Below are positions 42,618 to 59,918 of a stretch of 64,000 nt of DNA, one piece after another. The position numbers and the translations under genes are program-made. Source of the DNA: Streptomyces echinatus (GTDB lineage Bacteria; Actinomycetota; Actinomycetes; Streptomycetales; Streptomycetaceae); the NCBI RefSeq assembly GCF_014203595.1, contig NZ_JACHJK010000001.1, positions 808,582 to 872,581 of the forward strand, written 5' to 3'. Numbering within the stretch: the stretch's first letter is position 1; each line of letters starts with the position of its first letter. The notes below the pieces were generated by a model. That model was not told the origin of the DNA. It searched no databases and worked only from the letters and a program-made list of their open reading frames with translations.

Positions 42618-43738
42618 CCAACCCGACCGAACTGCGCCGCCAACTCGCTGCAGCCGTCCCCGCGGACGACCCGGCATGGCGCACCGCCCTCGAAACGGTG
42701 CCCCGTGAACTCTTCGTCGGCACCGCTCTGTTCCGCTTCGACGGCCGCCGCTGGACCCCCCTTCACCGCGCCCGGACCGAACCCGGTGAGTGGCTCAGCC
42801 TCGTCTACCAGGACACCACCTGGGTCACCCAGGTCGACGGCACCGCCGCCTCCGACACCACCGGCCCCGTCACCGGGCGCCCCACCTCGTCCAGCACGCT
42901 GCCCTCCCTGATCGTGCGCATGCTCGACCTCGCGCGCATCAACGAGGGTGACAAGGTGCTGGAGATCGGCACAGGCACGGGATACTCCACCGCCATCCTG
43001 TGCAGCCGCATCGACGACAAGAACGTGTACTCCATCGAATACGACCCGGGCTTGGCCGCGACCGCAGCCGAGCACATCCACGCCGCCGGTTACCACCCCA
43101 CACTCATCACCGGTGACGGCCTCACCGGCCACAAGGACGGCGCCGAATACGACCACATCGTGGCCACCTGCGCCGTCCGCCACATCCCCCCCGCCTGGCG
43201 GCACCAAGTACGCGACGGCGGCACCATCACCACCACCATCAGTGGATGGATGCCGGCTTCTGGCCTCGTCCGCCTCACCGTCCACGACGACGGCACCGCC
43301 ACCGGCCGCTTCCACACCGACCAGATCAGCTACATGCTTGCCCGCCCCCACGAACGGCCGCCCCGCCCCACCTTCCACCAGCATCCGGGCCACATCCGCC
43401 CCACCGGCGTGAACCCCGCCCTCTTGGAGGACTGGACCGGGCAGTTCCTCGCCCAGCTCGCCGCACCCTCGGCCGAACTCATGACCACCGGCAACGGCGT
43501 GATCCTGGTCGACGTCGCCACCGGCTCCCAGGCGTGGACCGAACCCGCGGGAAAGGGCTGGACCGTGCACCAGCACGGCCCCCTCAGCCTTTGGGACCAG
43601 GTGGAAGACGCCCTCACCATCTGGCAGCACGAGGGCTCGCCCACCCTGTCCGGCTTCGGCATGACCGTGGAGCAAGACGGCACCCAACGCGTCTGGATCG
43701 GCAGCCCCGACGGGCCGGCCTGGGACCTCCCGGTCTGA
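42614..43738 (+). CDS. tgmC: PIMT-like methyltransferase of the graspetide cluster
   Basis: ATG 42614 overlaps the ligase stop (ATGA), 374 residues. Motif I KVLEIGTGTGYSTAIL is typical of protein L-isoaspartyl methyltransferases, with EYDHIVATCAVRHIPPAW (post-motif) and an extended C-terminal domain of about 160 residues ending near SPDGPAWDLPV. In related graspetides such as fuscimiditide, as I recall, the enzyme methylates an Asp in the crosslinked peptide, which then closes to an aspartimide. The Asp-Gly in the precursor fits that chemistry. Confidence 0.88.
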   Translation: MTNPTELRRQLAAAVPADDPAWRTALETVPRELFVGTALFRFDGRRWTPLHRARTEPGEWLSLVYQDTTWVTQVDGTAASDTTGPVTGRPTSSSTLPSLIVRMLDLARINEGDKVLEIGTGTGYSTAILCSRIDDKNVYSIEYDPGLAATAAEHIHAAGYHPTLITGDGLTGHKDGAEYDHIVATCAVRHIPPAWRHQVRDGGTITTTISGWMPASGLVRLTVHDDGTATGRFHTDQISYMLARPHERPPRPTFHQHPGHIRPTGVNPALLEDWTGQFLAQLAAPSAELMTTGNGVILVDVATGSQAWTEPAGKGWTVHQHGPLSLWDQVEDALTIWQHEGSPTLSGFGMTVEQDGTQRVWIGSPDGPAWDLPV

Positions 43739-43951
43739 GACTTTCGCCCACCCCTCCTCGCGCGTGCTCAGTCTGCCCGGTTCGCTTTCGCCGGCGTGGC
43801 AGCCCGTTACCACCGTGGACAACTACGCCGCCGCGCAACGCCTCCTGAGCGTCCACCCGACCTGGCTTCCGGAGCCGGACAGGATGCCGCCTACCCGTTC
43901 ACCGATGGCGCCCGGGACCGGCCGCCACCGTAAGCCGTGAAAGGACGAAGC

Positions 43952-44077
43952 ATGTCCGAGTGGATCGATCCGCGGTACGCGGGACTGGTGGCGATGTGGA
44001 AGCGCGCGCAGCAAGCTCGCCCGCGGGACCCGCGAACGAGGCCGGTGCGGGGGTTCATCGTCCCGCCGAAACCCTGA
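43952..44077 (+). CDS. Small ORF at end of the graspetide cluster
   Basis: ATG 43952 has AAGGA 7 nt upstream and encodes 41 residues (SEWIDPRYAGLVAMWKRAQQ, ending VRGFIVPPKP). It lies just before the strong terminator and could be the last gene of the RiPP operon. Another 41-codon frame at 43815-43940 has no ribosome site and is not called. The region 43739-43951 otherwise shows nothing clear. Confidence 0.45.
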   Translation: MSEWIDPRYAGLVAMWKRAQQARPRDPRTRPVRGFIVPPKP

Positions 44078-44096
44078 CCGGCCCGGCATCACACAG

Positions 44097-44130
44097 GCGC
44101 CCCACCCCCGAAGTGCTGGGGGTGGGGCGC
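44097..44130 (+). terminator. Strong terminator of the RiPP island
   Basis: GCGCCCCACCCCC and GGGGGTGGGGCGC form a perfect 13-bp stem with an 8-nt loop, followed by TTTCG. Confidence 0.9.
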
Positions 44131-44211
44131 TTTCGTCGTGGTCCTGGATCTCGTCGCCGGCCGTAGCGTCAGCGGCCCGCGCCCCGGTGTCGCCAGGGGC
44201 CCCGGTGCCGG

Positions 44212-45708
44212 TCAGGCCGTCGCTGCCGTCGCCGCCTTGCGCAGCGGTGGTACGAAGGCCAGGGCGATCAGGGACAGGACGAGGTTGAGGATCAGGGTCA
44301 GGGTGAACGCGTGGGTGTAGGCGTGGCGCGAGCCCCCGTCGCCGAGGGTGCTGAAGTAGAGCAGTCCGACGAGCGTGATGCCGATGGACATGCCCAGTTG
44401 GCCCACGGTCTCCAGCACGCCGGCCGCGCTGCCCGCCTCCTGCGGCGGCACCCCGGTCAGCGCCGCGCCGAGCAGCGGGCTGACGCCGAGGCCCTGCCCC
44501 ACGCCGATGACGACGAGCGAGGGGATGAGCACCGGGCCGGACAGGGAGTCGCCCGCGCCCAGCGCGGTGAGCAGCAGGAGCAGATAGCCGAGCGCGTTGA
44601 GGCCGTACCCGGCGGTCAGGACGTGCAGGCCGAGCCGCGGCATGATCTTCGGCAGGGCCAGCGAGGTCCCCGTGAACGCGATGCCGAGCGGGGCGAACAG
44701 CAGCCCGGACTTCAGGGCGGAGTAGCCGAGCCCGCTCTGGAGCTGGACGGCGAGCACGAAGAACAGGCCGGCGTTGCAGGCGAAGAACGCCAGGAACAGC
44801 GCGTTGCCCGACCGGTAGGCGCGCAGCCGCAGCAGCGGCGGGCTGATCAGGGGCTGCCCGCCGGTGGCGGCCAGCCGGTGCTGCCACCAGCCGAACGCCA
44901 CGAAGCACGGCACGGACAGCACCATCATCACGAAGCACCAGACGGGCCAGCCGGCCGTACGGCCCTCCGCCAGGGGGAAGGACAGCAGCAGCAGGGCGAG
45001 CGTGAGCAGGCCGACGCCCGGCAGGTCGAGGCGGGGCCGCCGGGTGCCCCGGAACCCGGGCATGGTCAGCGCGGCACCGGCTATGGCGGCCAGGCCCAGC
45101 GGCAGGTTGACCAGGAAGATCGGGCGCCAGCCCCAGCCGAACAGGTCCAGGTGGACCAGGACGCCGCCGATCAGCTGGCCGGTGATCGCCGCGAGGCCGA
45201 TGGTGACGCCGAACAGCGCCAGCGCCTTGTCCCGCCGGGCGCCCTCGAACGAGGTCTGGATGATGGACAGGATCTGCGGGAAGAACAGCGCCGCGGCCAG
45301 GCCCTGGACACAGCGGAAAGCGATCAGCGTCCCGGGACCGGGGGCCACGCCGCACGCCAGCGAGGCGGCCGTGAACAGCCCGAGGCCGGTGAGGAACATC
45401 CGCTTGTAGCCCAGGATGTCGCCGAGCCGGCCGCCGGTGACCAGGAACAGCCCGTACACCAGGATGTACCCGCCGACCGTCATCTCGGCGGCGGAGACGG
45501 AGGCGCCGAGGTCGGCGCGGATGGACGGGATGGCGACGTTGACGATGTAGGAGTCCATCATCGCCATGAACGTCGCGGCCATCGCCACCAGGACCATCGC
45601 CTTGACCCGGGCCGGTGGGAGGGGCGGTGGGCCGGCGTCGCCGCCGGCCGGTGCCGCGTCCGTCGTCTCGCCCGGGTCGGTGAGCGAGACGGACTTTTCA
45701 TCCTGCAT
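44212..45708 (-). CDS. MFS drug:H+ antiporter (DHA2)
   Basis: The protein has 498 residues from ATG 45708. Fourteen hydrophobic helices and motif A (GGRLGDILGYKRMFL) mark the DHA2 group of 14-helix exporters. It overlaps the LuxR gene by 11 nt, so the two are co-transcribed leftward. Its position at the edge of the NRPS cluster suggests export of, and self-resistance to, the lipopeptide. Confidence 0.88.
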   Translation of the reverse strand: MQDEKSVSLTDPGETTDAAPAGGDAGPPPLPPARVKAMVLVAMAATFMAMMDSYIVNVAIPSIRADLGASVSAAEMTVGGYILVYGLFLVTGGRLGDILGYKRMFLTGLGLFTAASLACGVAPGPGTLIAFRCVQGLAAALFFPQILSIIQTSFEGARRDKALALFGVTIGLAAITGQLIGGVLVHLDLFGWGWRPIFLVNLPLGLAAIAGAALTMPGFRGTRRPRLDLPGVGLLTLALLLLSFPLAEGRTAGWPVWCFVMMVLSVPCFVAFGWWQHRLAATGGQPLISPPLLRLRAYRSGNALFLAFFACNAGLFFVLAVQLQSGLGYSALKSGLLFAPLGIAFTGTSLALPKIMPRLGLHVLTAGYGLNALGYLLLLLTALGAGDSLSGPVLIPSLVVIGVGQGLGVSPLLGAALTGVPPQEAGSAAGVLETVGQLGMSIGITLVGLLYFSTLGDGGSRHAYTHAFTLTLILNLVLSLIALAFVPPLRKAATAATA

Positions 45709-47038
45709 GTGCTGGCCTGCTCTCGTGGGTGGGGGGCGTCGGGTCGGCGTCGAACTCCGGGCCGAGCAGGTGAAGTCGGGTCCCCACCAGTTCGACCCGG
45801 GAGCAGACGCCGAGCTTCTGGAAGATCTTCCGGAGGTGGAAGTTGACGGTGTGGGGGGAGAGATTGACCCGGGATGCTATCTGACGGTTGGTCAATCCGG
45901 CTGCCACCAGGCGTGTGATGGTCTGTTCGGTGGGGCTCAGTACGGCACCCTCCGCATCGTCCGCCGACGGCTCGCGCCCCAGCAGGGCCGCGGCCTCGTA
46001 CAGCAGCGGGTGGCGGAAGCGCAGCCGGTCGCCGTCCAGGACGAGCACCCCGGCCTCCACGGCCTCGCGCACCGCGCCCAGCACCGACACCGCCTGCCCG
46101 TCGGGCAGTTGGGCCAGCTCGCTCATCCGCGGCGGCAACTGCCGTGCCGCCACCGCCCCCAGCAGACTCCGGGTCCGGGCGGACAGCCGCGGATCCGCGT
46201 TCAGCAGTGTGGCCACCACCTGCGGCGGGGGTGACGCCGACACGAGCCGCGCGACACCGCCGCTCACCCGGTGGCCGCCCCCGCCGGTCAGTGCCTCCAA
46301 CGCGGCCGTCAGCAGGCCGGGATGGCCGCCGCAGGCGGTGATCAGGTGCTCCACCGAGGCGTCCGGCGCCCCGCCCAGCCGGTCCGCGGCGATCCGCAGT
46401 GCGTCCCGGCGGCGCAGCGGGCCGAGCGTGAGCTCGACGGTGTCCGGGTGCCGGCACAGCGCGGGCGAGGCCGGCCCGCCGGTGCCGGACAGCAGCCACA
46501 GCACCCGGCGGGCCGAGCGTGCCTCGGGCAGCGCCCGCAGGGCGGCGACCACGTCGGGGTCGTCCCAGGCGACGTCGTCCAGTGCGACCAGGACGGGCCG
46601 GGCCCCCGCACCGCCGGAGTCCGGGGACCCGGCGCCGAGGGCGGCGAGAACCTCGTCGAGGAGGTCCGGCCCGCGCTGCGCCGTGTTCGGTCCGGCCACT
46701 CCGGAGAATGTCTGGAAACCGGTGATGCCGGTCATGAGGGAAGCGGTGAGCAACAGCCTCTTGTACTGCGCCGCCGGGCCGTTTACGACCTCGAAACCAA
46801 CCTGTCGCGCGGTGTCCGAAATACGGTTGACCAAAGCGGTCTTTCCGTAACCCCTCGGACCCTGAAGCAGAATCAGATTGCTGCGCCCGGTTTGTATCCG
46901 GTGTAAACGCTGACGCATTACCCATTGTTCATGGACGCGGCCGTACAGCTTCACTTCTTTCCCCCGGTATGCGGCTGTCACAGCAGATGGCGCGGCCTCG
47001 TTCAGGGGGAACGATGCCATGCGCGCCGCAATGGACAT
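45698..47038 (-). CDS. LuxR-family regulator with ATPase domain
   Basis: I read from ATG 47038 (446 residues); ATG 47020 is possible. The N-terminal AAA domain has Walker A LLQGPRGYGKTALV and Walker B LVALDDVAWDD, and the C-terminal LuxR helix-turn-helix has SPTEQTITRLVAAGLTNRQI and ASRVNLSPHTVNFHL. It is about half the length of classical LAL regulators because the long helical middle is missing. It sits divergent to the NRPS gene with a palindrome between, and is probably the cluster activator. Confidence 0.85.
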   Translation of the reverse strand: MSIAARMASFPLNEAAPSAVTAAYRGKEVKLYGRVHEQWVMRQRLHRIQTGRSNLILLQGPRGYGKTALVNRISDTARQVGFEVVNGPAAQYKRLLLTASLMTGITGFQTFSGVAGPNTAQRGPDLLDEVLAALGAGSPDSGGAGARPVLVALDDVAWDDPDVVAALRALPEARSARRVLWLLSGTGGPASPALCRHPDTVELTLGPLRRRDALRIAADRLGGAPDASVEHLITACGGHPGLLTAALEALTGGGGHRVSGGVARLVSASPPPQVVATLLNADPRLSARTRSLLGAVAARQLPPRMSELAQLPDGQAVSVLGAVREAVEAGVLVLDGDRLRFRHPLLYEAAALLGREPSADDAEGAVLSPTEQTITRLVAAGLTNRQIASRVNLSPHTVNFHLRKIFQKLGVCSRVELVGTRLHLLGPEFDADPTPPTHESRPAHAG

Positions 47039-47103
47039 TATCCGACCCGGGTAAAGAATCACCCATGACCCGATGCCATACCCCACCGCTCACTAAGGCG
47101 TCA

Positions 47104-47121
47104 ACTACTCGAACAAGTAGT
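47104..47121. promoter_or_regulatory. Inverted repeat in LuxR/NRPS divergent region
   Basis: ACTACT-CGAACA-AGTAGT has perfect 6-bp arms with a 6-bp spacer. It is a candidate operator for the LuxR regulator. Confidence 0.45.
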
Positions 47122-47193
47122 GGCTGATTTCCAGAGGGTTTGACAGCTTTGAACGGTCCGCGGAGTGCCACCGACGGGCTGGAAGCGATCTCT

Positions 47194-54766
<7,573 letters not shown>

Positions 54767-54770
<4 letters not shown>

Positions 54771-56479
54771 GGACCGTGAACGCATCCACCCCGCCCCTGG
54801 CCAACGATCCGCTGGCCCAGACGGCCTGGGCCGCCTTCCGTACCCGGCTGCGCGAGTTCGCCGCCGAACAGCTGCCCGAGGCGATGGTCCCGTCCCGGTT
54901 CGTCGTCCTGCCCGAACTGCCCAAACTGCCCAACGGCAAGGTGGACCGCGGCCGGCTCCCGGCGGTGCCGGACGGCGAGAGCACCGGCACCGCCTACGTC
55001 GCCCCGGTGACCCCCCTGGAGATCCGGCTCGCCGAGATCTGGGCCGACCTGCTCGGCGTCGGGCGCGTCGGCCTGAAGGACAACTTCTTCGAGCTGGGCG
55101 GCGACTCCCTCGCCGCCGCCCAGATGGCGGCCCGGCTGCGGGCGGCGACCGGCCTCCAGGTGAACCTGCGCGGCCTGTTCGACCACCCCACCCTGGAGCG
55201 CCTGGCCCGCCACCTCGACGCCCAGGACGGCCCCGCGGCCACCGGCGACAGCGGCCGGCACCCGCGGTCGATCGCCGGCGCGGACCTGGCGGCCGAGGCC
55301 GTCCTGCCCGCCGACATCACCCCGGCCGCGGACGCCCTGCCGCCCGCCGTCACGCCGTACCGGACCGTGCTGCTCACCGGCGGCACCGGGTACACCGGGG
55401 CGTTCCTGATGCGCGAGCTGCTCGACCGGTCCGACGCCCACCTGTACGTCCTGGTCCGCGCCGACACGCCCGGACAGGCGGCCGGCCGGGTGCGGGCCGC
55501 CATGGAGCTGTACGGCGTCTGGCGCGACGGCGACGAGACACGGTTCACCGGAGTGCCCGGCGACCTCGCCCGGCCCTACTTCGGCCTCGACCACGACACC
55601 TGGCTGCGGCTCGCCCGGGACGTCGAGATGATCGTCCACAACGGCGCCTGGTCCAGCTACGCCCTGCCGTACCGCAGGCTCAAGCCCGTCAACGTGCTCG
55701 GCACCCAGGAAGTGCTGCGGCTCGCCGCCCGCCACCGGATCAAGCCGGTGCACTACATCTCCTCCCTCGCCGTCTACCCGGGCCGTCCCGGCGACCACCG
55801 GTGGGCGGAGGACGCGGCCACGGACCCCGAGGGCGTGGTCGGCGGCTACCGGCAGACCAAGTGGGTCGGCGACCGCATGATGGCCCAGGCCCACGAACGC
55901 GGCCTGCCCACCTGCGTCTACCGGCCCGGCCAGATCACCGGCGCCCAGACCACCGGCGCCTGCGCCGAGGACACCTTCCTCAACGCCACCCTCAAGGGCT
56001 GCGTACAGCTCGGCGCCGCCCTGGAGTTCGACGTCTTCCTGGAGATGACCCCCGTCGACTTCTGCGCCGCCGCCGTCGCCCACATCGCCCTGGGCGGCGG
56101 CCGGCACGGCACCTCCTTCAACCTGCCCGGCGGCCACCCGCTCGCCTGGAACCGGCTCGTCGAGCTGCTCGCCGAGTGCGGCTACCCGCTGCGCCGGCTG
56201 TCGTACGCCGACTGGTACGCCGAGCTGACCCGGGCCGTGGAACGCGGCGAGGAGAACGAACTCGCCCGGTTCCTGCCGCTGTTCGACGCCGAACAGCCCG
56301 CCGAGGACCTCGGCTACCGGGGCAGCCGCCCCGTCTTCGACACCACCAACCTGCGGGCGGCGCTGACCGGTTCGGACATCGCTTGCCTGCCGCCCGAGCG
56401 CGAGCTGGTCGGCCGCTACCTCGACCATTTCGAAGCCACCCGCTTCCTGCCCGCGCGCGCCGAGAGGACAGCCCCGTGA
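54767..56479 (+). CDS. NRPS fragment: A-domain C-terminus, carrier and thioester reductase
   Basis: GTG 54767 overlaps the previous stop (GTGA) and has GAGGA just upstream; it gives 570 residues. Residues 40-70 hold the end of an A domain with A10 motif LPKLPNGKVDR (catalytic lysine). A carrier domain follows (FFELGGDSLAAAQM, residue 108), then a reductase from residue 200: LLTGGTGYTGAFLM binds NAD(P)H, with SSLAVY and YRQTK as catalytic residues. The reductase would release the chain as an aldehyde or alcohol. The missing A subdomain of the large NRPS is thus supplied in trans. Confidence 0.88.
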
Positions 56480-58233
56480 CCCAGCCCTCCCTCCTGGACG
56501 AGCCCACCGCCCTGCACCTCCTGCGCCGGCACGCCGCCGAGCGGCCCGGCCGCGCCGCGGTCACCTTCGTCCACGACCACGACGCGGCCGACGGCGCCCG
56601 CACCCTCGACTACGCGGCCCTCGACGCCGAGGCGCGCCGCGTCGCCTCCTGGCTCCAGGAGTGCTGCGCGCCCGGCGACCGCGTCCTGCTGCTGCACCCG
56701 CCGGGCCTGCCCTTCGTCACCGCCTTCCTGGGCTGCCTGTACGCCGGCACGGTCGCCGTGCCCTCGCCGATGCCCGGCCAGTTCCAGTACCAGCAGCGCC
56801 GGGTCACCGGCATCGCGCTGGACGCCGGCGTGAGCGTCGCGCTCACCGACACCGGGCAGCTGGACGAGGCCCGCCGCTGGATCGAGTCCGAGGGCCTGGA
56901 CTTCACCGTGGCGGCCAGCGACACCGCCGACTTCGGCGCCGCCGACCGCTGGCGCGACCCGGAGGCCGGCCCCGGCGACCTGGTCCTGCTGCAGTACACC
57001 TCCGGCTCGACCGGCGACCCCAAGGGCGTCATGGTCGACCACCGCAATCTGCTGCACAACGCCGACAGCCTGCGCGGCGCCCTCGGCCTGACCGCCGACA
57101 CCAACTTCGGCGGCTGGATCCCGCTGTACCACGACATGGGCCTGATGGGGCAGCTGCTGCCCAGCCTCTTCCTGGGCAGCAGCTGTGCGCTGATGTCCCC
57201 GATGGCCTTCCTCAAGCGCCCGCACCAGTGGCTCAGCCTCCTCGACCGCTACGACGTGGGCTACTCGGCCGCCCCCAACTTCGCCTACGAGCTGTGCGTG
57301 CGCCGGGTCACCGACGCCCAGCTGGCCCAGCTGGACCTCTCGCGGTGGCGGTTCGCGGCCAACGGCTCCGAGCCCATCCAGGCCTCCACGCTGCGGGACT
57401 TCGCCGAGCGCTTCGCCGCCGCCGGGTTCCGCGCCGAGGCCCTGGCCCCCTGCTACGGCATGGCCGAAGCCACCGTGTACGTCTCCGGCCTGGCCGGCCG
57501 GCCGCCCCGGATCGAGCCCGTCGACTCCGACGCCCTGGAGAAGCACGTCCTGCAGCCCCCGCTGCCCGACGGCCCGGTCCGCGAGCTGGTGGGCTGCGGG
57601 AACGTACCGGACTTCGACGTACGCGTCGTCGACCCGGCCGACGGCACGGTGCTGCCCGACGGCACCACGGGTGAGATCTGGCTGCGCGGCCCCAGCGTGG
57701 CCGCGGGCTACTGGGGGCGCCCGGAGGCCACCGAGGAGACCTTCGGCGCCCGCACCGCCGACGGCGAGGGACCGTTCCTGCGCACCGGCGACCTGGGTGC
57801 CCTGGTGGACGGCGAGATCTATGTGACGGGCCGCAGCAAGGACCTGCTGATCGTGCACGGCCGCAACCTCTACCCCCAGGACATCGAGCACGAACTGCGC
57901 CGCCGCCACCCGGAGCTGGCCACGCTCGCCGGCACGGCGTTCACCGTGTCCGTGCCGCAGGAGGAGGTCGTGGTCCTGCACGAGATCCGCGGCCGGTTCA
58001 CCGACGAGCAGTTCCGGCAGCTGGCCCGGGACCTGCGGACCACCGTCTACCAGGAGTTCGGGGTGCGCACGGCCGGCCTGGTGCTGCTGCGGCCCGGATC
58101 CGTCCGCAAGACGACCAGCGGCAAGGTGCAGCGCTCCGAGATGCGGCGGCTGTTCCTCGACGGCGCGCTCACCCCGCTCCACGCCGACCTGGAGCCCGCG
58201 GTGCGCGCGCTGCTCGGCGAGGTCCCTGCGTGA
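56476..58233 (+). CDS. Fatty-acyl-AMP ligase (FAAL)
   Basis: GTG 56476 overlaps the reductase stop; 585 residues. LLQYTSGSTGDPKGVMVDH is the P-loop of the adenylate-forming family, and GGWIPLYHDMGLMGQLL is typical of FAALs that load carrier proteins. The later VTGRSKDLLIVHGRNLYPQD is the A8 region. It probably activates a free fatty acid and loads the ACP encoded three genes downstream, for use by the first C domain. Confidence 0.92.
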   Translation: MTQPSLLDEPTALHLLRRHAAERPGRAAVTFVHDHDAADGARTLDYAALDAEARRVASWLQECCAPGDRVLLLHPPGLPFVTAFLGCLYAGTVAVPSPMPGQFQYQQRRVTGIALDAGVSVALTDTGQLDEARRWIESEGLDFTVAASDTADFGAADRWRDPEAGPGDLVLLQYTSGSTGDPKGVMVDHRNLLHNADSLRGALGLTADTNFGGWIPLYHDMGLMGQLLPSLFLGSSCALMSPMAFLKRPHQWLSLLDRYDVGYSAAPNFAYELCVRRVTDAQLAQLDLSRWRFAANGSEPIQASTLRDFAERFAAAGFRAEALAPCYGMAEATVYVSGLAGRPPRIEPVDSDALEKHVLQPPLPDGPVRELVGCGNVPDFDVRVVDPADGTVLPDGTTGEIWLRGPSVAAGYWGRPEATEETFGARTADGEGPFLRTGDLGALVDGEIYVTGRSKDLLIVHGRNLYPQDIEHELRRRHPELATLAGTAFTVSVPQEEVVVLHEIRGRFTDEQFRQLARDLRTTVYQEFGVRTAGLVLLRPGSVRKTTSGKVQRSEMRRLFLDGALTPLHADLEPAVRALLGEVPA

Positions 58234-59918
58234 GCGGCGGCGCGGCCCGCTGGCCCACCGGGCTGCCCGGTGCCCTGGACACCGCGATCGAGGAGGCCGC
58301 GGCGCCCGGCGGCCCCTTCCACCCGGCGACCGGCTCCCGGCTCGACGCCCGGGAGGAGTTCCCCGCCGCGGCCTGCGCCGTCCTGGACGACTGCGGCACG
58401 GCCCGTGCCTATGTGCCGGCCGAACTGGGCGGCGTCCCCGGCGGACTGCCCGAACTGGTCGCCGCGCTGCGCACGGTGGCCCGCCGGGACGTGACCGTCG
58501 CCGTCGCGCACGGCAAGACGTTCCTCGGCTCGGTGCCGACCTGGGTGGCCGGCACCGACGAGCAGCGGCGGGCCCTCGCCCGCCGGGTGCTGGACGGCGC
58601 GGTGGTCTCCTGGGGCCTGACCGAACCGGGCCACGGCAGCGACCTGCTGGCCGGCGAACTGACCGCCGAAACCACGGCCGACGGCGGCCGGCGGCTCGAC
58701 GGCGCCAAGTGGCCCATCAACAACGCCACCCGCGGCGACCTGATCTCGGTGCTGGCCCGGACCGCCCCCGAGGGCGGCCCGCGCGGCTTCGGACTGCTCC
58801 TGGTGGACAAGGCGGCCCTGGCGGCGGGCAGTTGGAGTCCGCTGCCCAAGGAGCCGACGCACGGCATCCGCGGCGCCGACATCAGCGGCATCCGCTTCAC
58901 CGGCGCCGAGGTGCCCGCCGACGCCCTGACCGGCGCGGCCGGCGACGGCCTGGACGTCGTCCTGCGTTCCCTGCAGCTGACCCGGACCGTGTGCACCTCC
59001 CTGTCGCTCGGCGCCGGCGAGCACGCCCTGCGGCTGGCCCACGCCTTCGCCGCCGGGCGCGCCATGTACGGGACCACGCTGCTGCGGCTGCCGCTGGCCC
59101 GCCGGGTGCTCGGGCGGGCCGCGGCCTCGCTCGCCCTCGCCGACGCCGCCGCACTGCTGGCGGCCCGGGCCGCGCACTGCCTGACCGGGGAGATGAGCGT
59201 GGTGTCGGCCCTGGTCAAGGCCGGTGTGCCGGAGATCGTCCAGCTGGCCGTCGACGATCTGGCCGAGCTCCTCGGAGCGCGCGGGTTCCTGACCGAGCAC
59301 CATGCGGACGGCGCGTTCCAGAAGCTGGAGCGCGATCACCGGATCGTCGCCATCTTCGACGGCAGTACGGCGGTGAACCGCGCCTTGCTGATCAACCAGT
59401 TCCCGGTGCTCGCCCGGCTGCACCGCAAGGGCACCCACGACGCCGAGGGCCTCGCCGCCACCGTCGGCGCGGAGCCCGTCCCGCCGCTCGACCCCGGGGC
59501 GCTGCGCCTGTTCAGCCGTACCGGGTGCAGCGCGGTGCAGGCCCTGCCCGGCGCCGCCGGCCGGCTCGCCGCGCTCGCCGCCGCCGGGGCCGTACCGCCG
59601 CGCGTGCCCGAGCTGGCCCGCGCGCTGGCCGAGGAGGCGGCGGCCGTCGCCGCGGCCATGGCCGCGCCGCTCCCGGCCGGCCGCGGCACACCCGCCGAGG
59701 CCTTCGAGACCGCCCGCCGCTACGAACGCTGCTTCGCGGGCGCCGCGGCCGTCCACCTGCTCCTCGCCGACCCGGGCGACCCGCGGCGGGTCAGCTCGCT
59801 CACGGCGGCGATGGAACGGGCCCTGGAACTCCTCCGGCCGGGCCACGAGGCACCCCTGGAGGCGTACGAAACCGTGCTGGAGACGCTCGCGGACCCGGCG
59901 AAGGAGCTGATCGCATGA
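58230..59918 (+). CDS. Acyl-CoA dehydrogenase-like protein 1
   Basis: GTG 58230 overlaps the FAAL stop; 562 residues. The FAD-binding segment WGLTEPGHGSDLLAGEL and the C-terminal helical region (RLAHAFAAGRAMYGTTLLRL) are conserved. In the C-terminal block where the catalytic glutamate sits in classical enzymes (YEGT), this protein has AIFDGSTAVN, with Asp. Similar proteins in ramoplanin-type clusters are thought to desaturate an ACP-bound acyl chain; I infer the same. The last 170 residues extend beyond the usual domain. Confidence 0.85.
   Translation: MSGGAARWPTGLPGALDTAIEEAAAPGGPFHPATGSRLDAREEFPAAACAVLDDCGTARAYVPAELGGVPGGLPELVAALRTVARRDVTVAVAHGKTFLGSVPTWVAGTDEQRRALARRVLDGAVVSWGLTEPGHGSDLLAGELTAETTADGGRRLDGAKWPINNATRGDLISVLARTAPEGGPRGFGLLLVDKAALAAGSWSPLPKEPTHGIRGADISGIRFTGAEVPADALTGAAGDGLDVVLRSLQLTRTVCTSLSLGAGEHALRLAHAFAAGRAMYGTTLLRLPLARRVLGRAAASLALADAAALLAARAAHCLTGEMSVVSALVKAGVPEIVQLAVDDLAELLGARGFLTEHHADGAFQKLERDHRIVAIFDGSTAVNRALLINQFPVLARLHRKGTHDAEGLAATVGAEPVPPLDPGALRLFSRTGCSAVQALPGAAGRLAALAAAGAVPPRVPELARALAEEAAAVAAAMAAPLPAGRGTPAEAFETARRYERCFAGAAAVHLLLADPGDPRRVSSLTAAMERALELLRPGHEAPLEAYETVLETLADPAKELIA

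Noticed and set aside
43815..43940. 41-codon ORF after the methyltransferase
   Set aside because: No ribosome site and no homology recognised.
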